NCBI GenBank assembly: GCA_946406115.1
Contig: OX291558.1
Span: 15,926,205 to 15,990,204 of the forward strand
Direction: 5' to 3'
Source of the DNA: Apoda limacodes
Taxonomy: Eukaryota > Arthropoda > Insecta > Lepidoptera > Limacodidae
DNA length: 64,000 bases
The translations under genes and the position numbers were made by a program. The notes beneath the pieces were generated by a model, which saw only the letters and a list, made by a program, of their open reading frames with translations, was not told the DNA's origin and did no database searches. This document shows positions 46,690 through 59,133 of the stretch, one piece after another (position 1 is the first letter of the stretch; the number at the start of each line of letters is the position of its first letter).

Positions 46690-48250
46690 TACAGGTAATT
46701 TTGAAGTTTAGACTACTAATATTGATTTATAATGGATTCGGTTGTCACTAAAAGTGATACAGTTCACTTATGAAATAGGTTTAGCTCTAAAGGGTGTATT
46801 AGAACTGTAAAAAAGAAGTTAAATATTCTTTCCAGTTAGTGTAGTAGCAGCGGCCGCTTATATACTTATGACGTTTAAGCTTGTTCCAGCCTGCAGCGTC
46901 AAAAGCTGTTTGAAGATCTTCATTAACTCCCTATGATTCTTATTGCTATAAATCTGCTATATCAGAGTTGCTTATATATCATAAGGCTGTTGTTCAACTT
47001 CATTATCGTCATTGGTTCTGCAACGGAGTTAATTAAGAGTGTAGTAACACCAAACACTACATGCAATGTATAACTCTTACATACAGCTTACGCCTGTAAT
47101 ACGAAAGACAATGATAGGTTGAATAGTTATAGCAGTTTTTTACGATCCTGATATAAAGGTTATGGTGTAACATAAACAAATGGTAATTCTTTAATGACTC
47201 CATTTAATGTTTCTAACGCTGAAAGTTAATGTCTATAATCTAACCTTACATTATGAAAACATTTATCAAACTGAGCTAAAATTTGGTTCGTAAAGAACCC
47301 TAATCTTAAGGTATATAGGTAGTTGCAGCTCCGCTGTTCCTCTCTCATGTCAACCAAAGATCGCATAATACTCTTGACTACCGGCGTTGTAATTCTTCAA
47401 GTGTCGTTATAGATTTAAGAAAAGTCTGAACCTTTAAGATAAATATCGCCATTTTCAATCACTTTCTGTCAAAAAAAACTAAATATTTATTTATACAAAA
47501 TCTCTTTTAAATAACGTGGTACCTAAATTTTCCAAATTATTTTACATAGTTTAGGTATACAATCACTTAAATTGGCCAACATTTGAAATTGATTGTCACA
47601 AAACTATTTAAGGTTATTAGTTCTTTTAGTTGTTTTACTGTTTTTTCCTTAAAATCATATTTTTTCTAAGGCGCGTCAAAATTAAGACGAGAAACATGAT
47701 ACACAATCACATTAAATTTGCAAGCGCACTAATAATTAATATTACACTTCAAGAACACTGTCAATTAACAATGCTTACATTTCGTGATAAAAATTTTGCA
47801 ATGTCCGTAGATAAACAGTAGCACTTATATCATATTTATAAATTAATGTAATCTAATGACTTTAGAAGTTTTTACTATCTACTTTTGACCCCGAAAACGC
47901 TACAAATGAGTAATAAGGTATCAAAATACGGATCCAAGTTCTATTTGACACCGTTATAAATATTTTATATTACTAAAACTTTTAATAAAGTCCATTATAA
48001 AGGTGCAATGAAGGTTCAAGCGGAAAACTGACGATCTTATAACATCTTATACACTTCTACTAAAGGTTTTAAAGAACCACTATAAAGGGTCTATACAGGC
48101 TTTACCTGCTAAATTTTGCGCCAAAATTGAAGATATAAAGGTGTTATTATAGTCTATAACTCTCTTATAAATCATACGCTAACTCTTTAATATTTAAGCA
48201 GAACCGAAAAAAGGTCCTGTGCAGCTTTTCTTAACGCTAAAATGTTACTT
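46690..48250. other. AT-rich sequence without a supported gene
   Basis: Simple AT-rich filler between two pieces of one retrotransposon. Nothing recognisable beyond short repeats. Confidence 0.5.
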
Positions 48251-48255
48251 GGGAT

Positions 48256-48650
48256 GGACCTTATTGGGAACAGTCTCGAACAGTCTCGAGCTATTTGAAC
48301 TCCGGTATTCGAGACAATAATGTATGGAAGTTTAACTTCTCCCCTGCCTGAAACTTGCTTCTTCCCAATGAGGTCCCTAGAAGCCTATTGGAAACTATCA
48401 ACAGTACGCGAGACTCATAAATTCGTGATTAGAATGTATGCAAGTACATACTTTTACGGGTATCAAGTGGCAAGTAAGACCTAGGTCCTTATTGGGAACA
48501 GTCTCAAGCCATTAGGACTCTGCAATTCAAGACAAGGATGTAAGGATGTCTGACTTACCTTTCGAAACCCATGAATGTCCTTGCATACATTTTTCTGACG
48601 AAAACCAGAGTCGGAATTGCGCGTGACTCTTCCTAATAATGTCTAGCATA
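48256..48650 (+). mobile_element. Fold-back MITE, a partial and a fuller copy in tandem
   Basis: Two units begin ggaccttattgggaacagtc (48257) and ggtccttattgggaacagtc (48484). The first ends early at ttcccaatgaggtccct. The second runs to about 48650 and shares cgaaacccatgaatgt and tgcatacatttttct with the intact copy at 54912-55079. Confidence 0.72.
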
Positions 48651-48782
48651 TTTTATTTTTTTTTGACATTACACACAGCTCGAGGATGTTCCCAATAATC
48701 TCCCACACCTTTATCTATACTGTTCAGACTTTTCTTGATATTATTTCTCATACTATGCATTGCATTGCAATGCTAAATGCAA

Positions 48783-49205
48783 CGGTAGGTCGGCTGGGCA
48801 AAGTGTTTGGGAAATTACGCAATATCTTTTCGTCCAACATCCTCAGTCTAGGGCTTCCAGATTAAGAAACTAAAATCTCTGGAAGATATTCGAAAATGTC
48901 TGGACAAAAAAATTTGATAATATAAAACAAGTATTAAATCATCAGAAAACAAATTGATTAGATTTTGAGAATAGGGTAAAGAGGAAAAAGACTGTAAGAT
49001 CAGCACAGCTAAATTTAGTATGTTCTTCCTATATTAATTAATTTAAACAGAATTGTACTCTTCCTTATTAGCGGGACATTTTGCCCAAAACCGGGACACT
49101 GGACAACGTATAAAATATCTGGACAATCCAGCCAAGTCCCGCCCATCTGGCAACCTTTCCTCAGTCTCACGCTAGGCAGTATTCTTTGTTTTACCCTGCT
49201 AGGAT
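48783..49205 (+). pseudogene. RTE-like fragment, piece 2 of 3, split by a hAT MITE
   Basis: 48783-48848 (gtcggctgggcaaagtgttt, then acgcaatatcttttcgtcca) matches 12508-12545 of the longer copy. After the insertion the frame resumes at 49159 with cctcagtc, then a VLP-like remnant. Confidence 0.65.
48849..49158. mobile_element. hAT-type MITE (310 bp) with exact 8-bp target duplication
   Basis: The flanks are cctcagtc on both sides (48841-48848 and 49159-49166). The ends are tagggcttccagat and, inverted, aaaggttgccagat, of the CAGGGTTGCCAGAT type seen in hAT elements. The interior is AT-rich with no frame. Confidence 0.85.
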
Positions 49206-49589
49206 GAAAAAAAAAAGTTTTTATTCTTATAAAACAAACAGTTCAAAATGTTTAAACCAGCGTTTTTGTTTTTTTAATGTTTGAAGCATCATTTGAAACC
49301 TTTTTTTTAACACTCACTCGTATAAAAAATATTGTTTATTATACACGTGTTTTAAAACCACTAGTTCAAGTTTAAAAGACAAAAGTTTACATCCTGTGTG
49401 TATTGTTTGCGATTCTTGTCAGTGATGTTATTATTATGTTGGCCTTTTATTTCTAATCTAATAATAATCTATCTATGAAAAGAGCTATGATGGATGTTTC
49501 TTTGCGTTATATAAACCAGAAAGAAAGCAACCGATCAAACATAGTTTAAATAGTTAGAAATGTGGTAATGAGCAGGCAGGCGACTTATG

Positions 49590-49775
49590 AACCCATTACC
49601 GATGGGGAAGAAAGGACCCTGCGGGACTACTAGGGATTGAAAGACGCAGCGTGGGACGGCCTTCTAACAGATGGACAGGCGATCGTTAGAACCGCAGGAA
49701 GTAAGTAGACCTATGGGGGAAGCCTTTGTTGTACGCTACAGTGAACCAACAACTTTTGGCTGAAACGACGATAGT
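49590..49775 (+). pseudogene. RTE-like fragment, piece 3 of 3
   Basis: Landmarks attaccgatggggaagaaag, gacgcagcgtgggacggcc and ctatgggggaagcctttgtt match the 3' end of the copy at 12730-12870. It continues pieces 1 and 2 in the same order. Confidence 0.7.
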
Positions 49776-50280
49776 TTCGCCATCTATTGAGTGCCTGAAA
49801 CGTTTTAATTTTTTTGCTACTGGTCACTAGATGGCGATAGTAACATTTTAAAAACGTTTAATAGCAGGTAATATTGTGTCTCTGTCCACTTACATAACTA
49901 TTATAATTTACAATTTGTAAATTTACTATAAAGTTATCTCTCTATAGACATAGAGCGCATTTCCTAGCCAGCTGTGAAAAAAAAATGGTAGCAAAAGTGA
50001 CAGAGACGAAGCGGACGTATGGTGTCTTGTCTATTTGCCACATGCCTTTGTCTCTTTCTAAAGTGTGACCAATTTCCTGAGCCTATTGCGCAGTCCATAG
50101 GAATAGATTACAGAACTCCAAGTCCATGGCTGAACCAAAATAACAGTGTTATTTTCCTCTACATTGATTTTAACTATTGGCTACTAGATGGCGTTAGGCC
50201 CATAATGTGTGTTTACACATATTTGCATAGATTTTGTGTATTAACAAATAGCATGTTTTACAAATTATAAAGTATTATGT

Positions 50281-50650
50281 GGTTCCTGCGTGATTGATGG
50301 TAACAGGGATACACCCGGGAAGTTTCTTGTCACTCCTTCTTCCCTTAGGCTTGTTTTCGAAATGACAGTACGTTCAATGGTGTGTAATTGTTGCCGAAAT
50401 GTCGTGTGGGAGCTGGGCTACTTCATAATATACAACGTCTGTGATTATGTGTATGCATATGGGTATGTGTGCACGTTTGTGTGATGCGCCCTCTAGGTCC
50501 TCTCTTCAACGGCAACTTCTCAATTATGGAAGTAGCTTATGTCCTTTGCCGGGACTCAAACTATCTCCATGCCAAATTTCATCTTGATCGGTCAGCGGTT
50601 TGAGCGTGAACAGGTAACAGACAGAGTTACTTTCGCATTTATAATATATA
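50281..50650 (+). repeat. Dispersed repeat plus LINE-tail
   Basis: 50281-50500 is the inverted relative of about 22480-22790. 50500-50650 is another tail with ccgggactcaaactatctcc, ending ttcgcatttataatatat. Open frames here are accidental. Confidence 0.65.
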
Positions 50651-53085
50651 TTATATATTTATGGATAGTTTTAAGTATGTGTAAGTATATGTATACATAT
50701 GATTGTGCAAATAAGAATATTATGATGCCGCTAATGCCACTAGTAGGTACTATTAAATTTCTGAATACTCTGAAATATCTGAATTCCTTCACACGATTAA
50801 GGATATTTGACGCTTCACATGGTGCGCCCCCTATGTTACATAAAAACAAAAAAATAATAATTGGCATATGTTTGACTTTGTTTTTAGTAGCTAAAATACT
50901 AACTTATTTTTACTACCCACTAAGTATTTCAATACGTATTGTATACTTGTTAGCTGATTGTACAAATTATTATATTATTACTTTAAATAGAACTTCTTGC
51001 CAGCTCTTTGTGGCAGAAATTAACATTGTTTACATTGTATCGACGATTCAAATCAGAAACCTATTTTTTTATTTGATTTGACTAATTGTCTCAAAAACAG
51101 AATTTAAAAAAAGTTATTACCAAGTGTTAACTATGGAGAAAATCCTTATTTATTATGCACTATGTATAAATTTGACAGTTGTTACGTATCATACTAACAC
51201 AACACACTACATTAAATATGACTTTTAGACACGATACTATATACACATAATAAAACTTTAATATCTATTAATATAACTCTAGCTTTTGTCATCCGCGTGG
51301 GGTCCACGGCAAGTCTTTGATTCTAGTAAGGAAGATTGTCATAACAAGGTATAGTTGACCATTCTGGGATAGTATCCTATGTCCTTCTCCATCTCTGAAA
51401 TTTCAGCTCAAATACACAAAACACAAGACAAGCAACCCACTCAGTTTTTTCGGTAACTTTAAATTTTTAATTAAATTCTAAGTAACCTAAAAACGTACAC
51501 TAAGTAATAATTCATCATTACCTATGATATTATATACTCATGTTTACAAACAAGTGCTGATAAAACTTCTGATTCACGAATAAACGAGGTCTCGATAAAA
51601 ATGTTTATGTAAACAAAATGTGGAAACCTTGTTTTGTAACTAGAATAGTTATTTCTAAACAGAAATAACAAACCAGATGCAATCACTTTACCCAATTATG
51701 CTGAATATACATTAATTTTCATGTTTCTATATTGAGCAAAACTAAGCAACCTGTGTTTACTTTTTGGAAGTCTATGAAAGTATATTAAGACGACGATATA
51801 GGCCAGAAAGCTAAACAAAGTTAAATGCAGACTATTATATAGATAAATAACCTTGATATGTGATAATGAATCAAAAAGTAACTACGCTAAACTTTGTGTA
51901 AATTCAATGTCTCAGGTTTCTATTTGCAAAACTTAACCACTTTCTTTAGGGCCTGTTCTCCTGAAGTGGGTTATTTAATGGCTGGGACAAGGCAAGCAAA
52001 ATCAACAGTATGATTTATAAAAATTAAGGAGGTATAAAGTATATTTTAGAATAAGTTAAATCCACTTAGTAGGTAAAAGAAACTGGTAATAATGACATGA
52101 CCGGCAAGATCAAACAAAACATTAATACTACTTAACAAAGTTAAGAATAATAATAAGGTGGTAAAGGCATTATTTCGACTAAGTCCATACATAGATACAT
52201 AAATAGAGTTTTCTCGAATAAACAACAAAAGGATGTACAAAAACATGGCTTTACAACGGTCGTGCTCTTTAGAAGTCATTGACTCCATTTGGCAACCGCC
52301 AGTCTAACGATGACTTATTTTTTTTAATGAACAACAGTAAAAAACAAAGTGGTTAACAAACACAACAGGTGCGGCGCGTTGTCTCGCTCTAATTTTATTT
52401 TTTTATTCGTGTAAAAATTTTGGTCGTAGTAAATTACAATATTGGGCCTGTTTTTTTAGCTTGCAATTTCTTGCAAATTTTGCAAATTTGGCAACTGACA
52501 GCAGGATAGCAAACAGATTTTTCAACAAAACAGAAAGAGACAGCACGAAAGCAAATGCAATCGTAATAGCTAAAAAATCATGTATTAGTGATAGTTCGTT
52601 GTAATTATGCTTGAAGTAGGTATTTAGAAGAATTGTCAATACATGCCTATAACACAACATGCAGTGTATGTATATAACGCATTCTAAATAAATAAATGAT
52701 ACATAAAAACATTATAGTAGCAGTGATGACGAACTGTTAAACATATGGTACCATTGTTTTAATGTGGTAAATCTTTCTACGCAACACCCAATGCTGTGCA
52801 GAAAGATATGAGTCATTGACTACAACAAATATATAGGTAGATAAGATATATCAATACCCCATAATGGTGGTAAAAAGTTATGTTGCAAATACGAATTTGA
52901 TACAATCCAAATTAGTAAAATCACTTTATTTAAGGTTCTTATTATGTAATTCAAATACAGAAACCATTGTTTTATTTATAAGACAGGGAAACCTACTAAA
53001 TAATAATAAAAATAAAATTTCATCTTAGTGTTAAGTTTGTTAAGACCATCACACACGGTACTATAATATATTTTTAACCGACTTT
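50651..53085. other. AT-rich stretch without a supported gene
   Basis: The frame open across 50539-51081 begins inside a repeat tail and continues in AT-rich sequence with hydrophobic filler, so I do not accept it. About 51285-51420 carries a weak SINE/LINE-like patch (tcatccgcgtggggtccacg). Nothing else was recognised. Confidence 0.5.
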
Positions 53086-53472
53086 AAAAAAGGATGAGGT
53101 TCTCAATTTGTCGGAATCTTTTTTTTTTGTATGTTCCCCGATTACTTGAAGACGCCTGGACCGATTCTAAAAATTATTTTTTATTTTAAAGCTTATACTT
53201 TTCAGGTGGTTCCATATCAATGTTATAAATTTAAAACTTAAGCTTTTGAAGAAAATAAATAATATATGTTAATTCGGGTTTAGATTTAGAACTGGTTTTA
53301 TATTGATGATTGTATATTTTTTTTGCGAGTAGTATGGATATTTTTAGTATACGAGAAAAAAAGCAATTCATCAGACAAAAGTAATAAATAAAAATTTATA
53401 AACAAAATAAAACTAGTGGCTTCAAAAAGATTATTTTTACCTTTTTAGTGCATCTTTTTGAAGCCGGTTGTT
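53086..53472 (+). mobile_element. MITE-like element, copy 4 of 4 (best preserved)
   Basis: It starts aaccgactttaaaaaaggat and ends tttttgaagccggtt. The 3' end also forms a hairpin (gtggcttcaaaaagat against atctttttgaagccgg). This copy defines both ends of the family. Confidence 0.8.
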
Positions 53473-53940
53473 TTTTTTTGTCAAAAAGTTTTTAATATAT
53501 CGAAGTATATCCATACAAAACAGAAATACCTATATTTATAGCTGCCCGTTTATGGTTATTTAAATTTTTTGTGATGGGCTTTACGATTTAATTATCAGCA
53601 GGCAGACAAATGGAATAATCTTTGGGAATAGCTATTCATTCAAATCTATTCACATCGTTAAATACTCCGCTATCAGTTCCTTTGAAAAATTTAAGCAAAA
53701 CTAAGAAGGGACTACTTGACTGTTCATTGTTTGGTAGCTTATGTTTAGGACAGATAACAACAGATACTCAGGTAGAAACAAAAGTTGGCAAGACATTGCC
53801 GAAAATAGTCGTTTGTAAGTTTTGATTTTCGTTCATTCGATTTCCTGGAGGTTGACCAAGTTTTTTTTAAATATATATTTTTTCTCAGATTACATAACAT
53901 TATTACTTATATGCAAATATTTCTAGTTGTAGTAGTAGTG

Positions 53941-54000
53941 TTCAAAATAACAAAATCAAAATAACAACATCAAAATAACAAAATCAAAATAACAACATCG
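53941..54000 (+). repeat. Minisatellite, four 14-base units
   Basis: tcaaaataacaaaa and tcaaaataacaaca units alternate, giving two copies of a 28-base higher unit. Confidence 0.9.
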
Positions 54001-54550
54001 AAAACCTGACACAGGTTTGTCTCGATGACAACGACTACCAGAGATTACGCAAAACCAAAAACAGAGTTGGTTCAGAATCAAGAGTGGAATTGCCTTATGA
54101 ATTCCGCAGCAATATTAATTTATCTTTCTATCTACTACTACTTCTACTCTAATTGATACAAATGCTCAATTTTCTTTCCTTAATTTTGCAAAAAGTGGAT
54201 AAGATCTTCTTTTAATCAATTGTTTCAGCTTTTTCTTTCCCTGACTAGGGATAGTGTTGTTTGGTATTCTTCTTGCAATAGCTTGTCAATCCCCACATAG
54301 CTCCGTTGCATCAATATCCTTAAGAGTCTGTATCACTAAGAGATTCTTCCAACTTTATACAGTCTTCCAAAACAGCTTTGGAAATTTTATTCTGCACCTC
54401 ATGAACGTTAAAAAAAACTATTAAATTAATTGCAGTAATAACACAGCAAAATAAAAAAATATTTTGAACTTGTCTTTTTTATCTTAATTGGCTCATCTTC
54501 TGTTTCATATTGAATTGACTTTTTTTAAGAGTATGGTATATATAGTGTAC

Positions 54551-55506
54551 AAAGACATATTACACTATTAAAGCATACTCAGAGACACAGTTTATTACGT
54601 ACGTAGGCGCTACGCTAGCACATGACCGTACGTTGAAAATCTCGATTTTCTCAGTTTTTGTCGGTATAAAATTCAAATATTGATTAAGAACTATGAAATT
54701 AGCTAATTTCTTATATATATATATATTATAAAATAAGAATCTAGAGAATATTACTCTTAGTTTTACAAACAATTTGAATTGAAGCCCAAAAATAGAGAGT
54801 CAGATTTGTTTTTTCTAAAGGTTTTAATAGCCATATTATTGAAATATGAGCAAAAAAGAATAATGCATAGTTCAAAACTATAACATACATTTTTTTTCAC
54901 GTCTAAAAGTTTACTAAGGGACCTTATTAGGAACAGTCTCGTACTATTCGGACGCTGGAATTCGAGCCGAAATGTATGGAAGTCTGACTTAGTTCTCGAA
55001 ACCCGTGAATGTACTTGCATACATTTTTCTCTCGGATTCCAGAGTTCGAATAGCCCGTTCCCAATAAGCTCTCAGGACTTTTAAGGTGATGGCATACACA
55101 AACTAGTTAAGTTTGCAAGAATTTTATTAATTTTGTTACAGTCCTGAGTACACTTTTGACGTGAAAAATATATATGTTATATTTTAATCCTTAATTAAGT
55201 GAATTTGCTAATATTTTGATAATTTGCCAATTAAAACATTTAGAAAAAAATTAATTCTGACACCCGATTTTTGGGCTTTAATTTGAATTGTTTGGACAAC
55301 TAAGGGTGATATCCTCTTAATTTTTATTTCATAAAATATATATTAATATGAACAAGGGAATTGGCTAATTTCATAGTTCTAAATAAATATTTGAATGTTA
55401 TACCGACAAAAAACCGAAAAAATCGAGATTATCAACGTGCAGTCACGTGCTAGCGCCTATCGTACGTGAAACTGTGGCTCTTTCTTCAATAGTTTAATAT
55501 GTCTTT
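54551..55506. mobile_element. Large palindromic (fold-back) element interrupted at its centre
   Basis: The left arm, 54551 to about 54911, and the right arm, about 55085-55506, are inverted copies along nearly their whole length. Paired landmarks are aaagacatatta/taatatgtcttt, gtaggcgctacgctagcac/gtgctagcgcctatcgtac and gcccaaaaat/atttttgggc. A separate fold-back MITE occupies the middle. No transposase is readable. Confidence 0.85.
54912..55079. mobile_element. Fold-back MITE nested in the large palindrome
   Basis: It starts gggaccttattaggaacagt and ends, inverted, gagcttattgggaacgggct; almost the whole element is self-complementary. Relatives are at 48256-48650. Confidence 0.8.
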
Positions 55507-57124
55507 TATTTTTTAATTCAATGATATGTAAGTAAAGATACGGTTCCTTCATATTATTCGAAATCTTAATTTGATCAGTTGCTATCTACACGTACTAACT
55601 TTAAACAAATGTAATAGATAATATGGAATGTGTGAAATTTAGAAAGTGACACGTGACTGAATCAAATTACAACAATTGTATCAATTTTGTTGCCTCAGTT
55701 TTTGCGTACTAGTACGATATTTACCTCTTTTAATATATACATACACTATCATTGTGTACAAATGATAACTAACATTTTCCTTAAAAAAATATATAATATT
55801 TAATTATGACGCAAGCAACAACTGCAATCATAGATAGATATAATAATCATAGATCGTCAATTGGACGCAAGCTTAAAGAGATCTGACGTAATTTGGTTGT
55901 CGACATAGAGTAAATAATCACTACGTTAGGTTGTCGATCGCACAAACTTTCATTAAATTTCGTAATTCATTCCTGCATTGGCCTTATCAAAAGTCTACAA
56001 AGTTTCTTAATACTTTAATCTTAGACACTTCTGTTAGGTTTTGAACTCTTTTTAAAATTTATTTTAAATTTAAATGGCAAATCTAAATAAAAAACCTGAT
56101 GTATTTAAAAAAAGTGTGTAGGTATACAAAGTATTAATTATTGTTGATCATCGTGACATGACGTTCAATGTGACTATTCATAGGAAAAAACCTCTACAGT
56201 GGAGGGCAACGTCCGCTTTTCGTCCAATTATATTACAGTACTTACTTATCTACCTTGGAAGTCAGAAATCGCACTACCACATTCACATAATATTTCTGAT
56301 TCATCCAATACTTCCATCACAATATAGGTACCTACCATGTAATAAACTCGTTTATTTCTGAGAAATAGAATATCATGTCCCTTTTTATGAAATGGAAAAT
56401 AGTCGTGATGGATACCTTCCTATCTACTAGGTATACCTACACACCTAGAAGAAAAACTAATACTAGTATTTAACTAGGTGATAAATAAAACCCTAGTGTT
56501 CCGGTTATGATACTTTAATAAATAGCAAACACCTTCTTTGAGAAAGAACAAAGTGCTGAATATCAGAAGCGTGGGTTGATTCTTAATATTTATTAGTAAA
56601 GAGAATGTTGTCTTATCTATTAGTGAGTGGCTACCTTTCGTATAACAAGTAAATCATATGTTCCTAACCTTGGCCTGGTTTGACACGAATTCACAAGCTA
56701 TTGTAAAATGGATCACCTGTCTGTTTCTAATTTATTTCTTTCCTTGGTATACTTGCGACAGACATACACACACAGCGACTGCTACCAACACAAAGATAAC
56801 CCCACTCACTCACACATATACTAAATACACTCGTATATCAAGTCAATCTCATGTTTATTTACGTCCATCGTATTGTTTGTATACACAAACCGGCACGACT
56901 GCGCATAACTGTCTACGTCATCCCTCTTCCCTCCCCACCCCCTCTGAGACCTGTCTCCGTCTATCCTACGCTGCTTGGGTCGAATCAACCGGCTCAACAA
57001 CACTCGTATCATCGCTCGACCGACTCACTCGCTCGCTCGCTCATTCATTCGCAAACATTGCTGTAGGCCAGTTAACTTTCATCAACGGTTGTGTTTCTGT
57101 GTTCTGATCGCCTCAAAATACATT
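55507..57124 (+). promoter_or_regulatory. 5' flank and 5' UTR region of the 96-residue protein gene
   Basis: A short RTE-tail fragment (ctacagtggagggcaacgtc) lies at 56196. From about 56750 the sequence becomes CA-, TC- and then CG-richer (ctcgctcgctcgctcattca at 57027), as expected for a 5' UTR or promoter. No TATA box at a convincing distance was found. Confidence 0.4.
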
Positions 57125-57415
57125 ATGTTGAAAGAGACTACAAGATTTGGTAGTCAAAAGAGTCAACACACATCTGAGGAAGACAGGAGACCTTTAAGTG
57201 GTAGCAGATTACCACCTATTGAGGAGCTGACCCTTGGTTTAAAGCAAAAACTTCATCTTCAAGCACGAGCTCGAGCAGCGCCTTATTACATCAGAAAACA
57301 GGAACCCGTTGATCTTGTTGAAAGATTGCTAGAAGAACGTGCTCTAGTTGCTGAAGCAGTTCGAAGGCTACAAGAAAAGAAACAACCATGTCATGAACTG
57401 TCTGTAGATTCATAA
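57125..57415 (+). CDS. Small basic helical protein, 96 residues, unknown family
   Basis: The ATG at 57125 is the first in its frame; the frame upstream lacks ATG for at least 150 bases. The product starts MLKETTRFGSQKSQ, has a polar Ser-rich N-terminus to about residue 33, then an apparently helical part: PPIEELTLGLKQKLHLQARA, PYYIRKQEPVDLVERLLEER and LVAEAVRRLQEKK, before a short tail CHELSVDS. The codon use and amphipathic helices look like real coding sequence. It has no intron, and AT-rich 3' UTR sequence follows. It could be a complete small protein or an alternative first exon of a larger gene. I recognise no family. Confidence 0.65.
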   Translation: MLKETTRFGSQKSQHTSEEDRRPLSGSRLPPIEELTLGLKQKLHLQARARAAPYYIRKQEPVDLVERLLEERALVAEAVRRLQEKKQPCHELSVDS

Positions 57416-57970
57416 ATTCATATTTTAAGTAGACATTTTAACTGTGAAAGTGTGGAATGGAACATGTTGTGAAATCGTTTGTATATACAAGCGAATCGTG
57501 TCGGGTTACAATGGTGCTATATGCGGAGTGCGTGCGAGAGTGAGATGGCTAACTGTGACGTGTCACGAACTAGTCACGAGAACAAACCAAAATGGCTGCC
57601 TGGACTTTACAATCATAATATTTATTTTTCGTTTTCTAGTGACCTTAGCTGATTAATGTACCGAATGACGTAACATAGTTAAGATTTGTCTGATATGTAA
57701 TTAAAATACATATAACTGTAAATTTCATATCTGAAATCTCTTAGTAGACTATTCCACAGCGTGTATACTGTAGTATAAATACCTTATTTAAAGTATTCGA
57801 AAGCTTTAACTATTTTTATGTCTTTCACTATGAATTAATACGTTGTTATGCTTAAAACAGTTAAATACTATGTATTTGTCAAACAATAATTATACTATAT
57901 TATTTACGAATAAGTATTAAGAATCATTCTTAAATTATTGTATATTTTTACAAAGTATTCATACAGCTTA

Positions 57971-58330
57971 AATAAAAACTAACACATCCTAGTTACAGCT
58001 CGGTACTCTTACTCCCTCGCATGTAGTCCTAAGGAAAACCATGGTAGTATTTCAGTTTCGTAGGTAATTTGATACTCTTTTTGTATAATTTGATTGTGGT
58101 ATCTTTTAGAACCTACCGAAAAAGTCGAAATATTAACTATGAATAATGTAACTCCTTAAATCGATGTAGTGAATACTTATACAATAGGTACAATCTTGTT
58201 GTTTGAAAACTTTTACAGAACGTAATTATTTTAATATCTAAATGTGTGCATGTTTTAGTGCATTTTGTGATTTTTTAGCTAGTTTAATTTATCGTCGATT
58301 TGTGATTTAGATAAGGAATAATAAAATAAA
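57971..58330 (+). terminator. Candidate polyadenylation signals for the 96-residue gene
   Basis: AATAAA occurs at 57971, 58320 and 58325, that is, 560-910 bases after the stop. No gene-like frame lies between, so a long 3' UTR is plausible. Confidence 0.45.
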
Positions 58331-59133
58331 TTAAATTCAATATGTTTGGTCTTTTATCTTAAATCATTTCACTTAGTGCCTTTTTCATATACTTACTTAA
58401 TATGGTTAGCAACACAAAATGTCACTGTGTCAAATATATAGGGAAAATTTTAATTATTCTTTTATTACACTAATTGTTATTTTAAAAATGACTCGCATGA
58501 TTTTGAATTAATTGTACGTAAGCCCGGACAGACAGACCTATAATATATATTAATATAAATAAATTATAGGTTGGCATAATACCTATTACGATATATTTTC
58601 TATCATAACCTTTAAATGAACACACACACGCAGCTATAATTAGGTATATTTCAGTTTGGTATGTATATAAATTATAGCTCCGTGTGTGATGGACTTAAAC
58701 ATCTAAATAATAATGTTTTTTTTAATCGGTGCGAAATAAAGGTACGCAACTTGGCACGTGGTAGTTTTTTAGTGAAGCACACAGATGATATAATAGTAGG
58801 TATATTGTGTTAGTCAAGGGGCTACAGTAAGATAACTAGCGACATCATTACATACTTTTGATTTGTACTAAGTGCAAAACGATATTCTAATATTATAAAG
58901 TAGGTTTGCTAGACATTAAAATTTCTGTTTAAAGCTAGCTTATGACCATATTAACTTTTAATTTATCACTTCTTGAAAATCGTTTATACTAATTAGAGCT
59001 GAAAATATGTATTGTTATGTTAGCACTAATAAATAAATAAATATAAATTGCCTATTTGAATTAAGCAAATTTTAAAAACTGCAGAATTTGTATCACTAGT
59101 TGTAAGCTTTTTAAAAATAAAGGTTTTGTTTTT

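Noticed and set aside
50539..51081. 180-codon plus-strand frame
   Set aside because: Its start lies in a LINE-tail repeat and the rest is hydrophobic filler typical of AT-rich sequence. There is no domain and no splice support.
53941..54000. Regular 14-base units considered as a CRISPR-like array
   Set aside because: The units are contiguous with no spacers, and the genome is eukaryotic. It is a minisatellite.
56658..57107. 149-codon plus-strand frame before the 96-residue protein
   Set aside because: Its Thr/Ser/Leu-rich composition comes from CA- and TC-rich simple sequence, and it overlaps the likely 5' UTR in another frame.
34223..57124. Joining the 34223 frame to an acceptor at 57071 in front of the 96-residue protein
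   Set aside because: The phases fit by chance one time in three, the intron would be over 22 kb, and nothing else supports it.
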